Under the pieces are notes generated by a model, which saw only the letters and a program-made list of their open reading frames with translations, made no database searches and was not told where the DNA came from. Shown piece by piece: positions 46,154-57,758 of a stretch of 64,000 nucleotides of DNA. The DNA is from Craterostigma plantagineum (taxonomy: Eukaryota > Streptophyta > Magnoliopsida > Lamiales > Linderniaceae): assembly GCA_027422505.1 (NCBI GenBank), contig JAPQWV010000653.1, forward strand, positions 1 through 64,000, read 5' to 3'. The translations under genes and the position numbers were made by a program. Positions within the stretch are counted from its first letter, which is position 1, and every line of letters starts with the position of its first letter.

Positions 46154-47641
46154 TCAGGCAGGGAGAAATAGCTCAGGGTAGTGGTTTCTCATATCGTCCT
46201 CTCGTTCCCACGTAGCTTCTTCCGTGGACTGATTTTGCCATAACACCTTGACTAACGGAATTTCTTTATTCCGTAATCGTTTCACATCATACATAAGAAT
46301 CTCCATTGGCTTTTCCTCATAACTTAAATCTGGTTTGAGCTGTTGATGAAGATTATCAGTGTTCAGCACATGGCTTGGGTCTGCGACGTATTTTCGTAAC
46401 GTCGATACATGAAAGACGTCATGCACTTGAGCTAGCGAATTCGGTAATTCCAGCTGATATGCAACTTCGCCAACTTTTCTGAGGATTCGGAACGGTCCGA
46501 TATATCTCGGGCTTAGTTTACCTTTCTTTCCAAACCGTTTTACGCCTTTCATCGGGGACACTTTTAGGAACACATAATCCCCTGGTTCAAATTCCAGTGG
46601 TCTACGCCTTTGGTCTGCGTAGCTTTTCTGTCTGCTTTGAGCTGTTTTCATCCGTTCCCGTACCTTTGATATTGCTTCCGTCATTTCTTGCACTAGATCA
46701 GGGCCTAGTATCGCCCGTTCTCCAACTTCATCCCAGTGAATTGGAGATCTGCATTTGCGTCCGTATAACGCTTCATATGGAGCCATTCCGATTGTTGCAT
46801 GAAAGCTGTTGTTGTATGAGAATTCAATTAACGGAAGGTATCGACTCCAATTTCCTTTAAAATCGAGCACACAGGCTCGTAGCATATCTTCCAACGTCTG
46901 AATTGTTCGTTCAGACTGCCCGTCTGTTTGAGGATGGTAGGCAGTACTAAATGATAGCTTGGTTCCCATGGCCTTTTGCAAACTCATCCAGAACTTGGAT
47001 AAGAATCTCGAGTCACGATCGGAAACGATCGAAATTGGAACTCCGTGCAGCCGTACTATTTCTTGAATGTATAGTTCCGCGTATCGTTCCATTGAGAATG
47101 TTGAACTGATAGGCAGGAAGTGAGCGGACTTAGTCAATCGATCAACGATGACCCATATAGCGTCGTGGCCTTTTACAGTCTTAGGCAAGCCAACAACGAA
47201 GTCCATGGTAATGTGGTCCCACTTCCATTCAGGTACTGGCAGGGACTGCAAGGTTCCTGCCGGTCGTTGATGCTCTGCCTTGATTTGCTGACACGTTAAG
47301 CATTGGCTCACAAAAGTTGCAATTTCTCTTTTCATTCCTGGCCACCAGCAGTTGGCTCGTAGATCTCTGTACATCTTCGTTGCTCCTGGGTGAATAGAAT
47401 AGACAGTGGTATGAGCTTCCATCATGACAGTCTTGCGAAGTTCGGGGTCGCTAGGAACATATAAACGTCTTTTGTAATATAAGCTCTCGTCGTCTCGTAG
47501 GGTGAAGTCTGAAGATCTTTGCTCCGTGGAAGTTTCTTTGATTTTCAAGTATAATTCATCATTCTCCTGGGCTTTCGTAATTTGTTCCATCAGTGTAGGT
47601 CGAAGTGTTAACGCCGCTAATCTCGCTTCGATTTCGCCCAT
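46154..47641 (-). CDS. Integrase with C-terminal chromodomain (element G), 495 aa
   Basis: Inserts element DNA into the genome. Zinc-binding domain: H77, H84, C114 and C117 ([15 protein letters not shown]...CLTCQQIK). Catalytic core: D147 ([11 protein letters not shown]), D208 ([10 protein letters not shown]) and E244 ([13 protein letters not shown]), an intact D-D-35-E. A GPF module follows at about 380-400 ([20 protein letters not shown]), and a chromodomain ends the protein (about 440-495: [20 protein letters not shown]), which in chromoviruses guides insertion to marked chromatin. The first ATG (47641) overlaps the end of the upstream ORF by 25 bp in the -1 frame. Relatives make this as part of one polyprotein, so a -1 shift, re-initiation or a 1-bp deletion must be invoked. 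No internal stop. Confidence 0.95.
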   Translation of the reverse strand: MGEIEARLAALTLRPTLMEQITKAQENDELYLKIKETSTEQRSSDFTLRDDESLYYKRRLYVPSDPELRKTVMMEAHTTVYSIHPGATKMYRDLRANCWWPGMKREIATFVSQCLTCQQIKAEHQRPAGTLQSLPVPEWKWDHITMDFVVGLPKTVKGHDAIWVIVDRLTKSAHFLPISSTFSMERYAELYIQEIVRLHGVPISIVSDRDSRFLSKFWMSLQKAMGTKLSFSTAYHPQTDGQSERTIQTLEDMLRACVLDFKGNWSRYLPLIEFSYNNSFHATIGMAPYEALYGRKCRSPIHWDEVGERAILGPDLVQEMTEAISKVRERMKTAQSRQKSYADQRRRPLEFEPGDYVFLKVSPMKGVKRFGKKGKLSPRYIGPFRILRKVGEVAYQLELPNSLAQVHDVFHVSTLRKYVADPSHVLNTDNLHQQLKPDLSYEEKPMEILMYDVKRLRNKEIPLVKVLWQNQSTEEATWEREDDMRNHYPELFLPA

Positions 47642-50619
47642 TGTATCACTTCTACTTCGAGTTTCTGTAACTCCGTATTCACAGTCTTGCGGCTTAGTGC
47701 ATCAGCTACCACGTTCGCCTTTCCTGGGTGATAACTGATTACACAGTCGTAATCCTTAACCAATTCAAGCCATCGCCGTTGTCGCATGTTCAACTCCTTC
47801 TGGGTGAAGAAATATTTCAGACTCTTGTGGTCTGTAAAAATTTCGCATCGCTCGCCGTATAAGTAGTGCCTCCAGATCTTGAGAGCAAAGACTACAGCGG
47901 CAAGCTCTAGGTCGTGAGTCGGATAGTTCTTCTCATAATCCTTGAGTTGTCGCGAGGCATATGCTACGACATTTCCATTCTGCATCAGAACACACCCTAG
48001 GCCATTCTTAGATGCATCGCTATAGACAGAAAATCCTCCAGTGCCTGTGGGAATAGTTAGCACTGGAGCCGTAGTGAGTCGTCGCTTAAGTTCCTGGAAA
48101 CTCTGCTTGCAAGCGTCGTCCCATTTAAATGGAGTATTTTTCTTCGTTAGCTTCGTCAGGGTTGATGCAATTTTGGAGAAATCTTTAATAAACTTCCGAT
48201 AATACCCAGCTAGTCCGAGAAAACTTCGTATTTCTGTGACATTCGTCGGTTGAGGCCAGTTATTAATAGCCTCGATCTTGCTGGGATCAACAGAAATTCC
48301 ATCTCCCGAGATAACGTGTCCAAGAAATGCGACTTGATTGAGCCAGAATTCGCATTTCTTGAATTTCGCATACAACTGCTTTTCTCGTAATATTCCTAGC
48401 ACGATCTTCAGGTGTTGTTCATGTTCCTCTTTGGTCTTCGAGTAGATGAGAATGTCATCGATGAATACGATGACACATTTATCGAGGAACGACTTGAATA
48501 CCCGATTCATCAGGTCCATGAATGCTGCTGGCGCATTAGTCAGCCCAAAAGGCATGACTAGGAATTCGTAGTGCCCATAACGGGTACTAAAAGCAGTCTT
48601 CGGAATATCCTCTTCTCGAATCTTCAATTGGTGATACCCCGATCTTAAGTCGATCTTCGAAAAGACGGTTGCGCCTTGTAGTTGGTCGAATAAGTCATCA
48701 ATTCGAGGGAGGGGGTATTTGTTCTTAATTGTAATTTTGTTCAGCTCCCTATAATCGATGCATAGCCGCATCGACCCATCCTTCTTCTTAACGAATAAAA
48801 CTGGGGCTCCCCATGGTGAGAAGCTCGGCTGAATGAACCCTTTTTGCAATAGTTCATCCAGTTGCTCCCTCAATTCCTTCAACTCTGCTGGAGCGAGTCG
48901 GTACGGTGCCTTAGAAATCGGTGCAGCTCCTGGCATTAGGTCAAACGTGAACTGAATTTCACGATCCGGCGGAAGTCCGGGTAAATCTTCAGGAAACACA
49001 TCGGGATAGTCTTGTACTACTGGAACTTCTTCCAACTTCGGAGATGCACGTTCCTCGGATGATATCGCGAATATCAGAAAAGCTTCGCATCCTGTCTTGA
49101 GCAAACGATGGGCCTTCATTGCTGAAATCTTGGGAATCTTATTACTCTTTTTAGTTCCCGTGAACGTGAACGGTTCGCTGTCTTCTAGGTTAAAGGTTAC
49201 TTGTTTACGGTTACAGTCTATAACTGCTCCGTATTTCGATAGCCAGTCCATTCCAAGGATTACTTCATAATCGTTCATTGGAATGACTATCAGGTCAACG
49301 GGTAAAGTCCTATTGTTCACTAGTACGGGGCTATCTCGTAAGATCTGGTTGGTTCTTGTAGAGGTTCCGTGAGGAATGGTAACGTTGTATTCATAGTTAA
49401 CTAGGTTAGGTGTAACCCCGAGTCTCGCCACGTAATTAGTAGATGCAAATGAATGCGTGGCTCCTGAATCAACTAATATGCATGTCGGGGTTGAATGGAT
49501 AAGGAGAGTACCTGCCACCACAGACGGATTGTTCTCCGCCTCTTCAGATGTCAGCGTGTAAACCCTAGCAGGTACCGTAGGTGGCCTAGTTTGAGCAGGG
49601 GCTTGACTTCCAGATGCCACTTCCGGGCATGCCTTGGAAAAGTGGCCTGTCTTGCCGCACTTATAACAAATAGCATTCTGAGAATAGCACACGCCCAGAT
49701 GTCGACGTGTGCACCTGGGACATGGGGGTATGCTCATTGGAGGTCTCCCCTGATTAGGATTGAATGGTTGGGGAGGTCCAGGTCGATTCTGGAAGTTAGG
49801 TCTGACATTCCTATGGTTAAAGGGCTTCTTTGGGTTGCCTCCACTCCACTTTGGCCCTTGGATAAACTTCCTCTTTGCTTCATGGGCGCGCAAAATTCGG
49901 AGTTCGGCTTGCTCCGCCATCAACGCGCGTTCAGCCACCTGAGCATAGGTAGCTCCTTGGGATCCGGCCATATTCACGTCTCTGTATAGTTCAGGCTTCA
50001 GGCCTTCCAAGAAACGCTCCACCTTTAACGCGTCTGTGCTCACCATGTGAGCTGCGAATCGAGACAGTTGCTCGAACCTCCTTATATATTCTGCTACGGT
50101 CATCGGACCCTGGCGTAAATTGATGAATTCGTTCATCCTTTGGGCTCGTACCGGGGCAGTGAAGTATTTGCTTCGAAAAAGCTCCTTGAATCGATCCCAC
50201 ACCATTGTAATAGGATCTTCAAAGGCGAGAATGGTATCCCACCAGTGGCCTGCACTTCCTCTTAGTAGGAAGGCGGCACATAACACCCTTTCTTCTTCGG
50301 GAATGCGGCTGTATTGAAACATACTTTCCAAAGTTCGAAGCCAATCTTCCGCCGCTGTAGGGTCAATGGCATCTTCAAACGTTGGGGGATTGAGTTTACG
50401 AAATCGCTCCCCAACAATTTCGACTCTTTCCGCCTGAGAGAGATTATTACTAGATTGTCCGCCCGCATTTCGCTGTTGCATCATTTCTTGGATTTGTGCG
50501 GATTGCTGGCGAACAAGTTCGGTGAGTTGAAGAATCGCTGTATCGCGATTATCGGTTGATGTTTCGGGCTCTTTACCTTTGCTAACACTTCCGCTGCCCT
50601 CACTTCTTGTTCTACCCAT
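47617..50619 (-). CDS. Gag-protease-reverse transcriptase-RNase H polyprotein (element G), 1000 aa
   Basis: Gag domain at about 75-250 ([43 protein letters not shown]). Zinc knuckle 318-331 ([14 protein letters not shown]). Protease active site DSGATHSF at 384-391 with [14 protein letters not shown] near 456. RT at about 570-770 with [35 protein letters not shown] and catalytic [11 protein letters not shown] (D720, D721). RNase H at about 855-980 with D in [11 protein letters not shown] in [13 protein letters not shown] in [11 protein letters not shown] and D in VVADALSRK. Start ATG at 50619 follows the primer site by about 140 bp. All catalytic residues are present and the ORF has no stop. 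It ends QKLEVEVIQ then reads out of frame for nine residues, where the integrase ORF continues in the -1 frame. Confidence 0.97.
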   Translation of the reverse strand: MGRTRSEGSGSVSKGKEPETSTDNRDTAILQLTELVRQQSAQIQEMMQQRNAGGQSSNNLSQAERVEIVGERFRKLNPPTFEDAIDPTAAEDWLRTLESMFQYSRIPEEERVLCAAFLLRGSAGHWWDTILAFEDPITMVWDRFKELFRSKYFTAPVRAQRMNEFINLRQGPMTVAEYIRRFEQLSRFAAHMVSTDALKVERFLEGLKPELYRDVNMAGSQGATYAQVAERALMAEQAELRILRAHEAKRKFIQGPKWSGGNPKKPFNHRNVRPNFQNRPGPPQPFNPNQGRPPMSIPPCPRCTRRHLGVCYSQNAICYKCGKTGHFSKACPEVASGSQAPAQTRPPTVPARVYTLTSEEAENNPSVVAGTLLIHSTPTCILVDSGATHSFASTNYVARLGVTPNLVNYEYNVTIPHGTSTRTNQILRDSPVLVNNRTLPVDLIVIPMNDYEVILGMDWLSKYGAVIDCNRKQVTFNLEDSEPFTFTGTKKSNKIPKISAMKAHRLLKTGCEAFLIFAISSEERASPKLEEVPVVQDYPDVFPEDLPGLPPDREIQFTFDLMPGAAPISKAPYRLAPAELKELREQLDELLQKGFIQPSFSPWGAPVLFVKKKDGSMRLCIDYRELNKITIKNKYPLPRIDDLFDQLQGATVFSKIDLRSGYHQLKIREEDIPKTAFSTRYGHYEFLVMPFGLTNAPAAFMDLMNRVFKSFLDKCVIVFIDDILIYSKTKEEHEQHLKIVLGILREKQLYAKFKKCEFWLNQVAFLGHVISGDGISVDPSKIEAINNWPQPTNVTEIRSFLGLAGYYRKFIKDFSKIASTLTKLTKKNTPFKWDDACKQSFQELKRRLTTAPVLTIPTGTGGFSVYSDASKNGLGCVLMQNGNVVAYASRQLKDYEKNYPTHDLELAAVVFALKIWRHYLYGERCEIFTDHKSLKYFFTQKELNMRQRRWLELVKDYDCVISYHPGKANVVADALSRKTVNTELQKLEVEVIQWAKSKRD

Positions 50620-50761
50620 TCTTATCCTGATACCCTAATAGTCCCTATGGCCAATAAATTACGCACATACAACATTCATAAAAACATAAACTTACTAGCA
50701 AGGCCGCTTCCGTGCTTTTGAGTGTGTGTACATGGACAGTCTACAGAACTTGTAACCGAAA

Positions 50762-50773
50762 GCTCTGATACCA
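50762..50773 (-). other. Primer binding site of element G (initiator Met tRNA)
   Basis: The minus strand reads TGGTATCAGAGC, two bases after the 5' LTR end at 50776. Confidence 0.95.
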
Positions 50774-50775
50774 CC

Positions 50776-53700
50776 TGCGGCGCCCCTAACTCCTACCGCC
50801 ATTCTTACTATTAATTTATGTGACTGCATGTGATATAATTAAAATCTATATACGAAAATACGTACAAAATTTTTCCTTTTATATAAAGGAATTCTTCTGT
50901 ACAATACAAAATATTCCTAGGACATAAATACAAGGTAGAGTGCGCATGCGTGTTCAAAATAACCTATCGGCCCGCCACTCAGGTCGCATCCATGTACACA
51001 CTGCTACCTCAAAAGTCCTCCGGAAGCTTCAAAATTTGGCCTCGCCTTCGTAAAGATCACGTACCGTGATCCCGTGAACCTACAACACATAAATACGTGG
51101 AATGAGCTTATAAAGCTCAGTAAGTGAAAGTCATGCATGCTGTGCACGTGTCCTAAATTCGCAAAGGCATCCGTGCCAATGCTTCCTAGACCTCATATTT
51201 TTCCTTGTCTTGTCTTGTCATATAGGGCCCTCGGCTATCTTGCTATGCACCATCATGGAGCTCGAATCCACTAGGGATAAATAAATATAAGTGGCAATAC
51301 CCACTCAAGGGAGGCTAACCCTAGGGCGCCTTTTCTGTCCCAAGGTGGTTTCATACGCCACGCGGACGTTTCACACTGGTAGCCTAATCTGAGGTAGTCG
51401 ACACCAGAGGTACCCTCGGTGTCGCTTACTCCCTCAGCTCGCACCCTCCAGGTTTCACGACCCGCCATGAGGGCATTAGCCCTAAAATCATGTCTTGCCT
51501 TGTACATGTCATGTCATAACGGTAGCGCCATACGACGTCACCATGGTAGCATAGAAGAGCCGTGACTCAACTGTGAGTCGACATCAGACGCCCATATCGG
51601 CGAATCTTTATCGCTCTCAGGCGATCGTATATTATGCACGCTCTCATATCATGCCTTTTTGTACTAAACGTGCGTGCGTATGATCATGTCGTGAATATGC
51701 ATGTCATGCCATTATATCATGTAATTAAATCATACGTGTCATATAACGCAAATAATCCACGTAGGAAATCACATAAATTCACATAAACATATAACACATA
51801 ATTTCATGCACATATAATTATGTGTTGTAGTTGGGACTTCCACTTACCTGGTATCCTTAGATATTAGCTTATCAGTAAGTCGCTAATCTTCAAACCCTAA
51901 ATATGGCAACATATAAAATTAGGGTTTTGTTAGTCTAATTATAATTTTATAAAATGACTTAATTTGAAAACCCTAATTTTTTGACTTCTATAAATTTCGA
52001 AACCCTAAAATTTAAAATTTTTAATCTAATATGAGAAATACTATTTATATAAGTTTCGGCATTAATTAAGATATATCTCGACATGGATACTTGAGCCTAG
52101 CTGTGGAATTAAATTTCGATATTTTAACTAGCACCAAGGTCTCGACATTAAACTAAGCAATATATGAAATGTCGATATAGAGGTCTCGATATTTCACTAT
52201 GCAAGGGCTCGACATTTGGACTTTACAATAAAATTTCGATACTGAAATGATATAAGATAATTCTCAATATAGCATACAAGATGTCGAGTTGACAACATAT
52301 CGGGATACTATAACAGATTTCGAATTGGGTGTCATGTTACAAGTAAAATGTCGAGTTGCTTGTGGAAATTATAAACAAAATGTCGACCTCCCTATCCCAG
52401 ATAGACCTCGAGATTTAAACAATACCATATAACAATGTCGATATGCATTTATACTAAGATGTCGATATGCATTAGGTCTCGATATGTTGGGATTAAATTT
52501 GATATATCACATGATATTTCAACCCTAACATCTCGACATCATTACTATTATTAAAACAAAGGTTTCGACATTGTATATACTAGTAACTCGACATTCTTGA
52601 TTACTTATGAAGGTCTCGATATTTTCAAAACACATTTCGATACAACATATGAGATTTCGATATCTACACTCAAACATTTCGACATTATCATCTTAAACCT
52701 TTCGACATGTATCTCAATGTCTACTCCAACTTCGAATTTAATTTCTAAAAATTACTATGGCTTCGAGGTTTATCATTTGGACAGATTATATCATCGTTCA
52801 TCATTCCTACATAACCAACATGGTTTCGAGATTCATCAAGATGGCATCTTATCATTCGACACCTAGACCCTTTTGATCAACTCTATCTTTCTCATCATAG
52901 TAAGTATCATATGAACCTCAACTATTCTTAGCCCTTAATTCGTACAACACTAGCGTATAATAGTCTTGTATGTTATAATCCTTAGATCATGATATTATCT
53001 AGAATAATTCATAAAAGCATAACAAAAACTTCATTAAAGCTTCATAAACGTGATTATTAAATTCCAATATTCTCAAATCCCTAAAAATAGATCAACATAG
53101 GCTTTATACCAGAATACTTCGTTCCTAGTATTTTCTAACACAGATATAGATGAAATTAAGCCACAGATATAGATGCAATTAAGCCATGGGTAGAAATTAT
53201 ACCTTCTATAGTGATATTCTCGTTAGTGGTCTAGCTGTTTTCTTGCCTTTGCTTTCGTTTGATGTAGTGTCCTTTCTTAGGGTTTCTTATTTATTGAAAC
53301 TTGTATTGTTTGAGTTGTTTTGTCTACTTAAATTTAGTCCATCGAAATGGTTTTGATAAGTTCTAAAGGTTGTCCAATAGTTTACTTGATAAGACCCTAA
53401 GCAACGTGACTTTGCTTTTCCTCTAAGTAATTAATAGTTATCCAATATCTCGACATCTTTAATTAATCTCGGGCTTCATTAGTTCAGTTTCCTAAGTAAT
53501 AGACCTTATAATATTTGTTTACTTATCCTTTCCTTTTGCTAAGTTGTCGAGTCATGTGCAGATATGATATCCTAATTCCTACATGAAATACTCAATATGT
53601 TATTATTATGCATATTTTCGTATAGCTAGGTAGTCGAACCAGTTATTTAATTTCCTAAGTCCTGAAATCGATTTTGACCTCCTTCTATATTTATTCTATC

Positions 53701-53948
53701 ATTTCGAAAGTCATCTAAGTTGAAATCTTTAAATTCTAGTAACTAATGCCTATTAAATGATTCATGCCTTATGCAAAATAATTTCTAAGTTTTAATTTAA
53801 ATTTCTGACCAAGTCAATTATCCTAGTATCATATAATTAAAGAAACACATGTCATAGAATCACGTAAACACATCATATGCAGTCACATAATCATATAATA
53901 TGCATGTGTATTTATTGGCCGACTTACTTACGGGACTCGGGTATTACA
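50776..53948 (-). repeat. 5' LTR of element G (3173 bp)
   Basis: Same termini as the left LTR and almost identical to it (one substitution at 52204 and one T missing near 52500). It is followed by target duplication ACAAC at 53949-53953. Confidence 0.95.
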
Positions 53949-54530
53949 ACAACGTGCTCAAACTCTCCTCAGTCGTATGTGATTTTATCAAATGGTCTGG
54001 AGGATGTCGATTGTTCAGAGGGTTCTTTGGAGTGGCTTTTTTATGCGTTCCCCCCTCCACCTCCTTGAGCATGAGATATAAATAGGCAAAGAGGCAGCCA
54101 ACTTCCACCAATATAGGCTCCATCATAATTGCCCGTATCTTTGAAGTTGTGAAAGTTAGATTTTCTCAAATCTTTTTGAATTTGACTATGTGGGTTGAGT
54201 GGCTGCTCGAGGTGTCTTCTCCTCCCATGTGTGCGTGTGTATGTATGTATATCTACTGTAGCAAACATGAGCTTGGGCTTTTATTGGCCTTGGAACTGAT
54301 GGGTTGAATTTATTTTCGGCCCAATTGTTTTTGGGCCGATTTTGGTTCGACGGTCCCTCAATAATTCAACCCCCACCGGGTATTCTCGTTTGTAGTTCAT
54401 TTCCCCAATATCTATCAAAAATAAAATATAAACATATACGCATGATAATCGAGGAAAACTCAAATAAATAACAACCGAAATTACGCTTTTACGGGGTATA
54501 AAACACGATATAAATTCATTTATCAGGCAT

Positions 54531-55480
54531 CAATGCATGTCTCATCTAAATATCAAAGCTCTTCAACGTCTTTCAATGAAAAAAGTTGGTTCACGGTCTT
54601 CCAACTATAGTATTCCAGAAAGAGCATCAGTGTTTGGCATGTCAACTAGGAAAATGAAGCGAGCTTCTCATCATGTCAAACTAGTTGCCTCTACATCACG
54701 TCCTCTAGAACTGCTACACATGGACCTCTGTGGACCGATGCAGACACATAGTATCAACGGACACAAGTACGTGCTAGTTAATGTAGATGATTTCTCTCGC
54801 TACACATGGACGAAGTTCCTCCGAGCTAAAGATGAGACAGGAGACTTGATCATAAATTTCGTGAACTCTACTCAGACTTTGCTGTAACAGACTATCCAAG
54901 TCATTCGAACGAACAACAGTACTGAGTTTAAGAACAAATACCTCAGTGAGTTTTATCAAAAACTTGGAAGTAGTCATCAATTCTCAGCCGCCAAGACACA
55001 TCAACAAAACGGGGTAGTAGAATGAGAAATATGACTCTAGTGGAAGCCGCATGTACGATGCTCATCCACTCCAGCCTTCCACACTTCCTTTGGGCTGAAG
55101 CAGTAAATACCGCCTGTTTCACTCAAAACAGGACGGTAGTTCACAAGCGCTTCGATAAGACTCCGTACGAGATCATTAACAATGGGGTACCCAACATTTC
55201 CTTCTTCAAGGTCTTCGAGTGCAAGTGCTTTGTGGCGAACGATAGAGAGCAACGTGCTAAGTTTGACCCTAAAGCATTCGAAGCCACTTTCATCGAGTAT
55301 TCTTCTACTTCAAAAGCGTACCGAGTAGATATCAAGTCCAACCAAACAATGAAAGAAAGCTACAATGTCATTTTCCATGAAGTGGCAGATATGGCTCCTG
55401 TTCATCTCAGTTCAGGACCCGCGCCTAGACAGATGGTTTCTGAATACGACAGTTCAACACGTACTTACTAGTGTGTTGGC
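54531..55480 (+). pseudogene. Copia A integrase (continued from 41857)
   Basis: It resumes inside the zinc domain: SHLNIKALQRLSMKK, then the C-X2-C (CLAC) in a shifted frame near 54630, and KMKRASHHVKLVASTSRPLE in the next. Core: first Asp in LHMDLCGPM (54720), NVDDFSRYTWTKFLRA, second Asp position reads RTNNSTEFKN, so Asp of RTDNGTEF is Asn; TAA at about 54885 precedes it. The Glu block NGVVE-stop-EI is cut by TGA at 55022. The C-terminal part 55022-55471 (EAACTMLIHSSLPHFLWAEA, KRFDKTPYEIINNGVPNISF) is open. Inactive. Confidence 0.9.
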
Positions 55481-55809
55481 TCAAGACCAACATAGAATGG
55501 CAATAACTACGGATTCAACGTCAGAAGAAGCTATGAGATTTGCTTTAGAAGACTTGGACTCGCTTTTGAGTAGATATATCAGCCGAACAACACCGTTACC
55601 ACATTGCCGTGGAACCTCCCCAAGACGAAGCCGATATACCAAGTTCTTCAAATGTCCTCACCTCATCCAATTAAGAATTACCTCAAAATGCTGAAGATCC
55701 TACCATGGAAGTTGAGGAAATGTCCTCAGAGTCGCTCAACTCAAGTGCTGAAACTGAATTGCTTTAACTGGTTGAACAGCCACAGATCACTAGCGATCTC
55801 GCTCCACAA
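55481..55809 (+). pseudogene. Copia A integrase-RT linker
   Basis: Low-conservation acidic/Ser-rich linker in broken frames (SEEAMRFALEDLDSLL and following). No domain. Confidence 0.5.
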
Positions 55810-56993
55810 ATGACTGATGCTTCTAGCTCGGCTTTGCCTCATGAGCACAAGTGGACTCGAGCACATCCAGTTGATCAGATAATTGGTGATCCTTCGAGTG
55901 GAGTAAGGAAAAGACATCAGAAAGAACTATGCAGTTACTTCTTAAGCCAAAACGAGCCAACCAAGATAGCAGGCGCACTTAAGGACACGGCTTGGGTAAT
56001 TGCGATGCAAGACGAGATCAACCAATTCGAACGCCTTCAAGTGTGGACATTAATACCCCATCCGCATGGGAAAACCATCATCGGAACGAAATAGGTATTA
56101 AAGAACAAAAAGAATGAAGATGGAGAAGTGATCAGGAATAAAGCAAGATTGTTTACGCAGGGCTACAGTCAACAGGAAGGTATTGACTACGGCGAGACTT
56201 ATGCACCTGTAGCCCGAATCGAAGCAATCCGCACTTTTTTGGCTTATGCTCATAAAGACTTCAAAGTCTACCAAATGGACGTTAAGACCGCCTTCCTTAA
56301 TGGCGTGTTAATAAAGAAAGTCTATGTCGCTCAGCCAGAAGGCTTCATTGACCAAGAACATCTCGATCACGTCTAGCTACTAGATAAAGCTCTGTACAGA
56401 CTAAAACAAGCCCCACGTGCTTGGTATGATGTCTTGAGCGAATTTCTCGTAAAGTCTGGATTCATCCGAGGAACGATCAGTGCGACACTCTTCATCAAAT
56501 GGCAAGCCAAAGACTTGATGGTCGTCCAAGTTTACGTAGATGACATCATCTTCGGATCAACAAATCCACAGCTTTGCATGAAATTTGGAGATTTAATGAA
56601 GAGCAAGTTTGAAATGAGTCATATGGGAGAATCCATCAAGTCAGGCAGCTCCAAATGTAAACTTTACGATGGGATTTTCATCAGTCAGACGAAATACATA
56701 AAGGATATCCTGAAGAAAGTCCATCAAGATCAAAGCAAGCCCTTCAGCACTCCTATGTCTACAAGCTGCAAGTTGGATGCCGATCCCTTTGGAAAGTGGT
56801 CTACATCATACTCTATCGCAGCATCATCGGGTCTCTTCTCTATTTCACCTCAAGCCTGCCGAATATCATGTTTGCCACCTGTTTATGCACACGTTTCCAA
56901 GCCGATCCCAAGAAATCTCACATGCTTGCGGTGAAGCGGATCTTGCGCTACCTCAAGGGACCGATTTCTATATTCTTCGGAGCGGTGTTTAAA
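55810..56993 (+). pseudogene. Copia A reverse transcriptase, 3' end lost
   Basis: Pre-RT block HPVDQIIGDPSSGVRKR; NQFERLQVWTLIPHPHGKTI followed by TAG (56092) where Trp is expected (TKWVLKNK). [20 protein letters not shown] and [20 protein letters not shown] follow; TAG at 56374; then LYRLKQAPRAWYDVLSEFLV and an intact catalytic box VYVDDIIFGSTN (56536-56570). Later frames shift near 56640 and 56800. Homology ends after RILRYLKGPIS (about 56990), so RNase H, 3' UTR and 3' LTR are missing. YVDDIIFGSTN is typical of Sirevirus-like Copia. Confidence 0.9.
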
Positions 56994-57758
56994 CGAGAAA
57001 AGGAGGGGGAGGAAAATTAAAAACAAAGGAGAAAATATGACAAAAGAAGGCATTGCTCAACGCAAAAAAAAAAACAGACCAAAGGAACCTGCCGTCCGAC
57101 TATCTACATCACAAATTCTTAGAAGGTGGCATGGATCCTGCTATGAACTTCTCCGTCGATAATCTCGTATGCTCGTCAGAACGGCTGGAAAGACGTGCAC
57201 CTCGAAGTGAACTTCTCCAACGATAATCCGGTCTTATATCAGGAAATGAGAAGAGGAGCGCAGCCTTGGGTACGAATTTCATAACCGTGAACTTTTCCAA
57301 TAGAAGATGAGCGCGGTATCGGTCCGAGAACCAACAAGAAGAACTTCGCCTACAATAATCCCCTATAGCCTCATGGAGAAGCGAAGCTTCAGCTTGAGCA
57401 TGAAAGGGGATAGATGAAATTAACAATGAAAAATAGAAAATAAAAATGCCGGTGGAGAAGAAAGACGAGGAAATGGAAGACGAAGAACTAAAGCTCACCT
57501 CTCCCATATCTTTCCTTCCCTTCTAAGTCAAAGCCTAATTAAATCCTTCAAAGTCCTTTTGATTCCAAAACAACGACCTTTCGTATAGGTGAAATGATTA
57601 AAAATGCCTTGATCACAGGTAAAGTGGCTTAAAATTGCTTGTGTTGACTTTAGTGATACAAATATAAAATCCCAAGTTGAAAATGCTAGAGTGAACCTAG
57701 TGAGAGTTGTGAAACAGACTATTCTAGAACTTAGGACTTTAGATTGTCGACATAAAAG
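56994..57758. other. Unassigned DNA after truncated Copia A
   Basis: It begins with a purine-rich stretch (56994-57035). Strings gaacttctcc(g/a)..cgataatc recur at about 57148, 57210 and 57290. A 132-codon minus-strand ORF (57507-57109) is Ser-rich with a hydrophobic N-terminal run (FFSTGIFIFYFSLLISSIPF). This could mimic a signal peptide, but I recognise no family and think it incidental. Confidence 0.3.

Larger units (their letters stand above)
42945..53948 (-). mobile_element. Complete, young Tekay-type Ty3/Gypsy chromovirus G (11,004 bp)
   Basis: It has two LTRs (42945-46118, 50776-53948), a tRNA-Met primer site (50762-50773), a polypurine tract (46119-46131), gag-protease-RT-RNase H (50619-47617) and integrase-chromodomain (47641-46154). 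It is flanked by ACAAC at 42940-42944 and 53949-53953, a perfect 5-bp target duplication. Comparing the LTRs by eye I find one substitution (44373 G / 52204 A) and one 1-bp indel in a T run (44667-44670). The chromodomain and domain order place it in the chromoviruses, Tekay/Del group by overall look. The only defect seen is the -1 frame change between the two ORFs. Confidence 0.95.
41858..54525 (-). mobile_element. Solo LTR F (1659 bp net) with Tekay element G inside
   Basis: Left end TGATCGAGCGG and right end ...TTTATCA give TG...CA (TGAT...ATCA) termini. GGCAT flanks both sides (41853-41857 and 54526-54530) and interrupts the Copia A integrase exactly. Net of element G and its duplication, F is 1659 bp with no internal region, so it is a solo LTR. 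The minus-strand end carries tttgggttcgatactcgaat and acacttgcctg, typical of the 3' end of plant Athila/Ogre-type Gypsy LTRs. A GC-rich stretch (42700-42940) gives chance ORFs. TATA-like gagatataaataggc lies at 54072-54086. Confidence 0.85.

Noticed and set aside
57109..57507. 132-codon Ser-rich ORF with a signal-peptide-like start
   Set aside because: Low complexity, no family, in decayed repeat DNA; hydrophobic run is probably chance.
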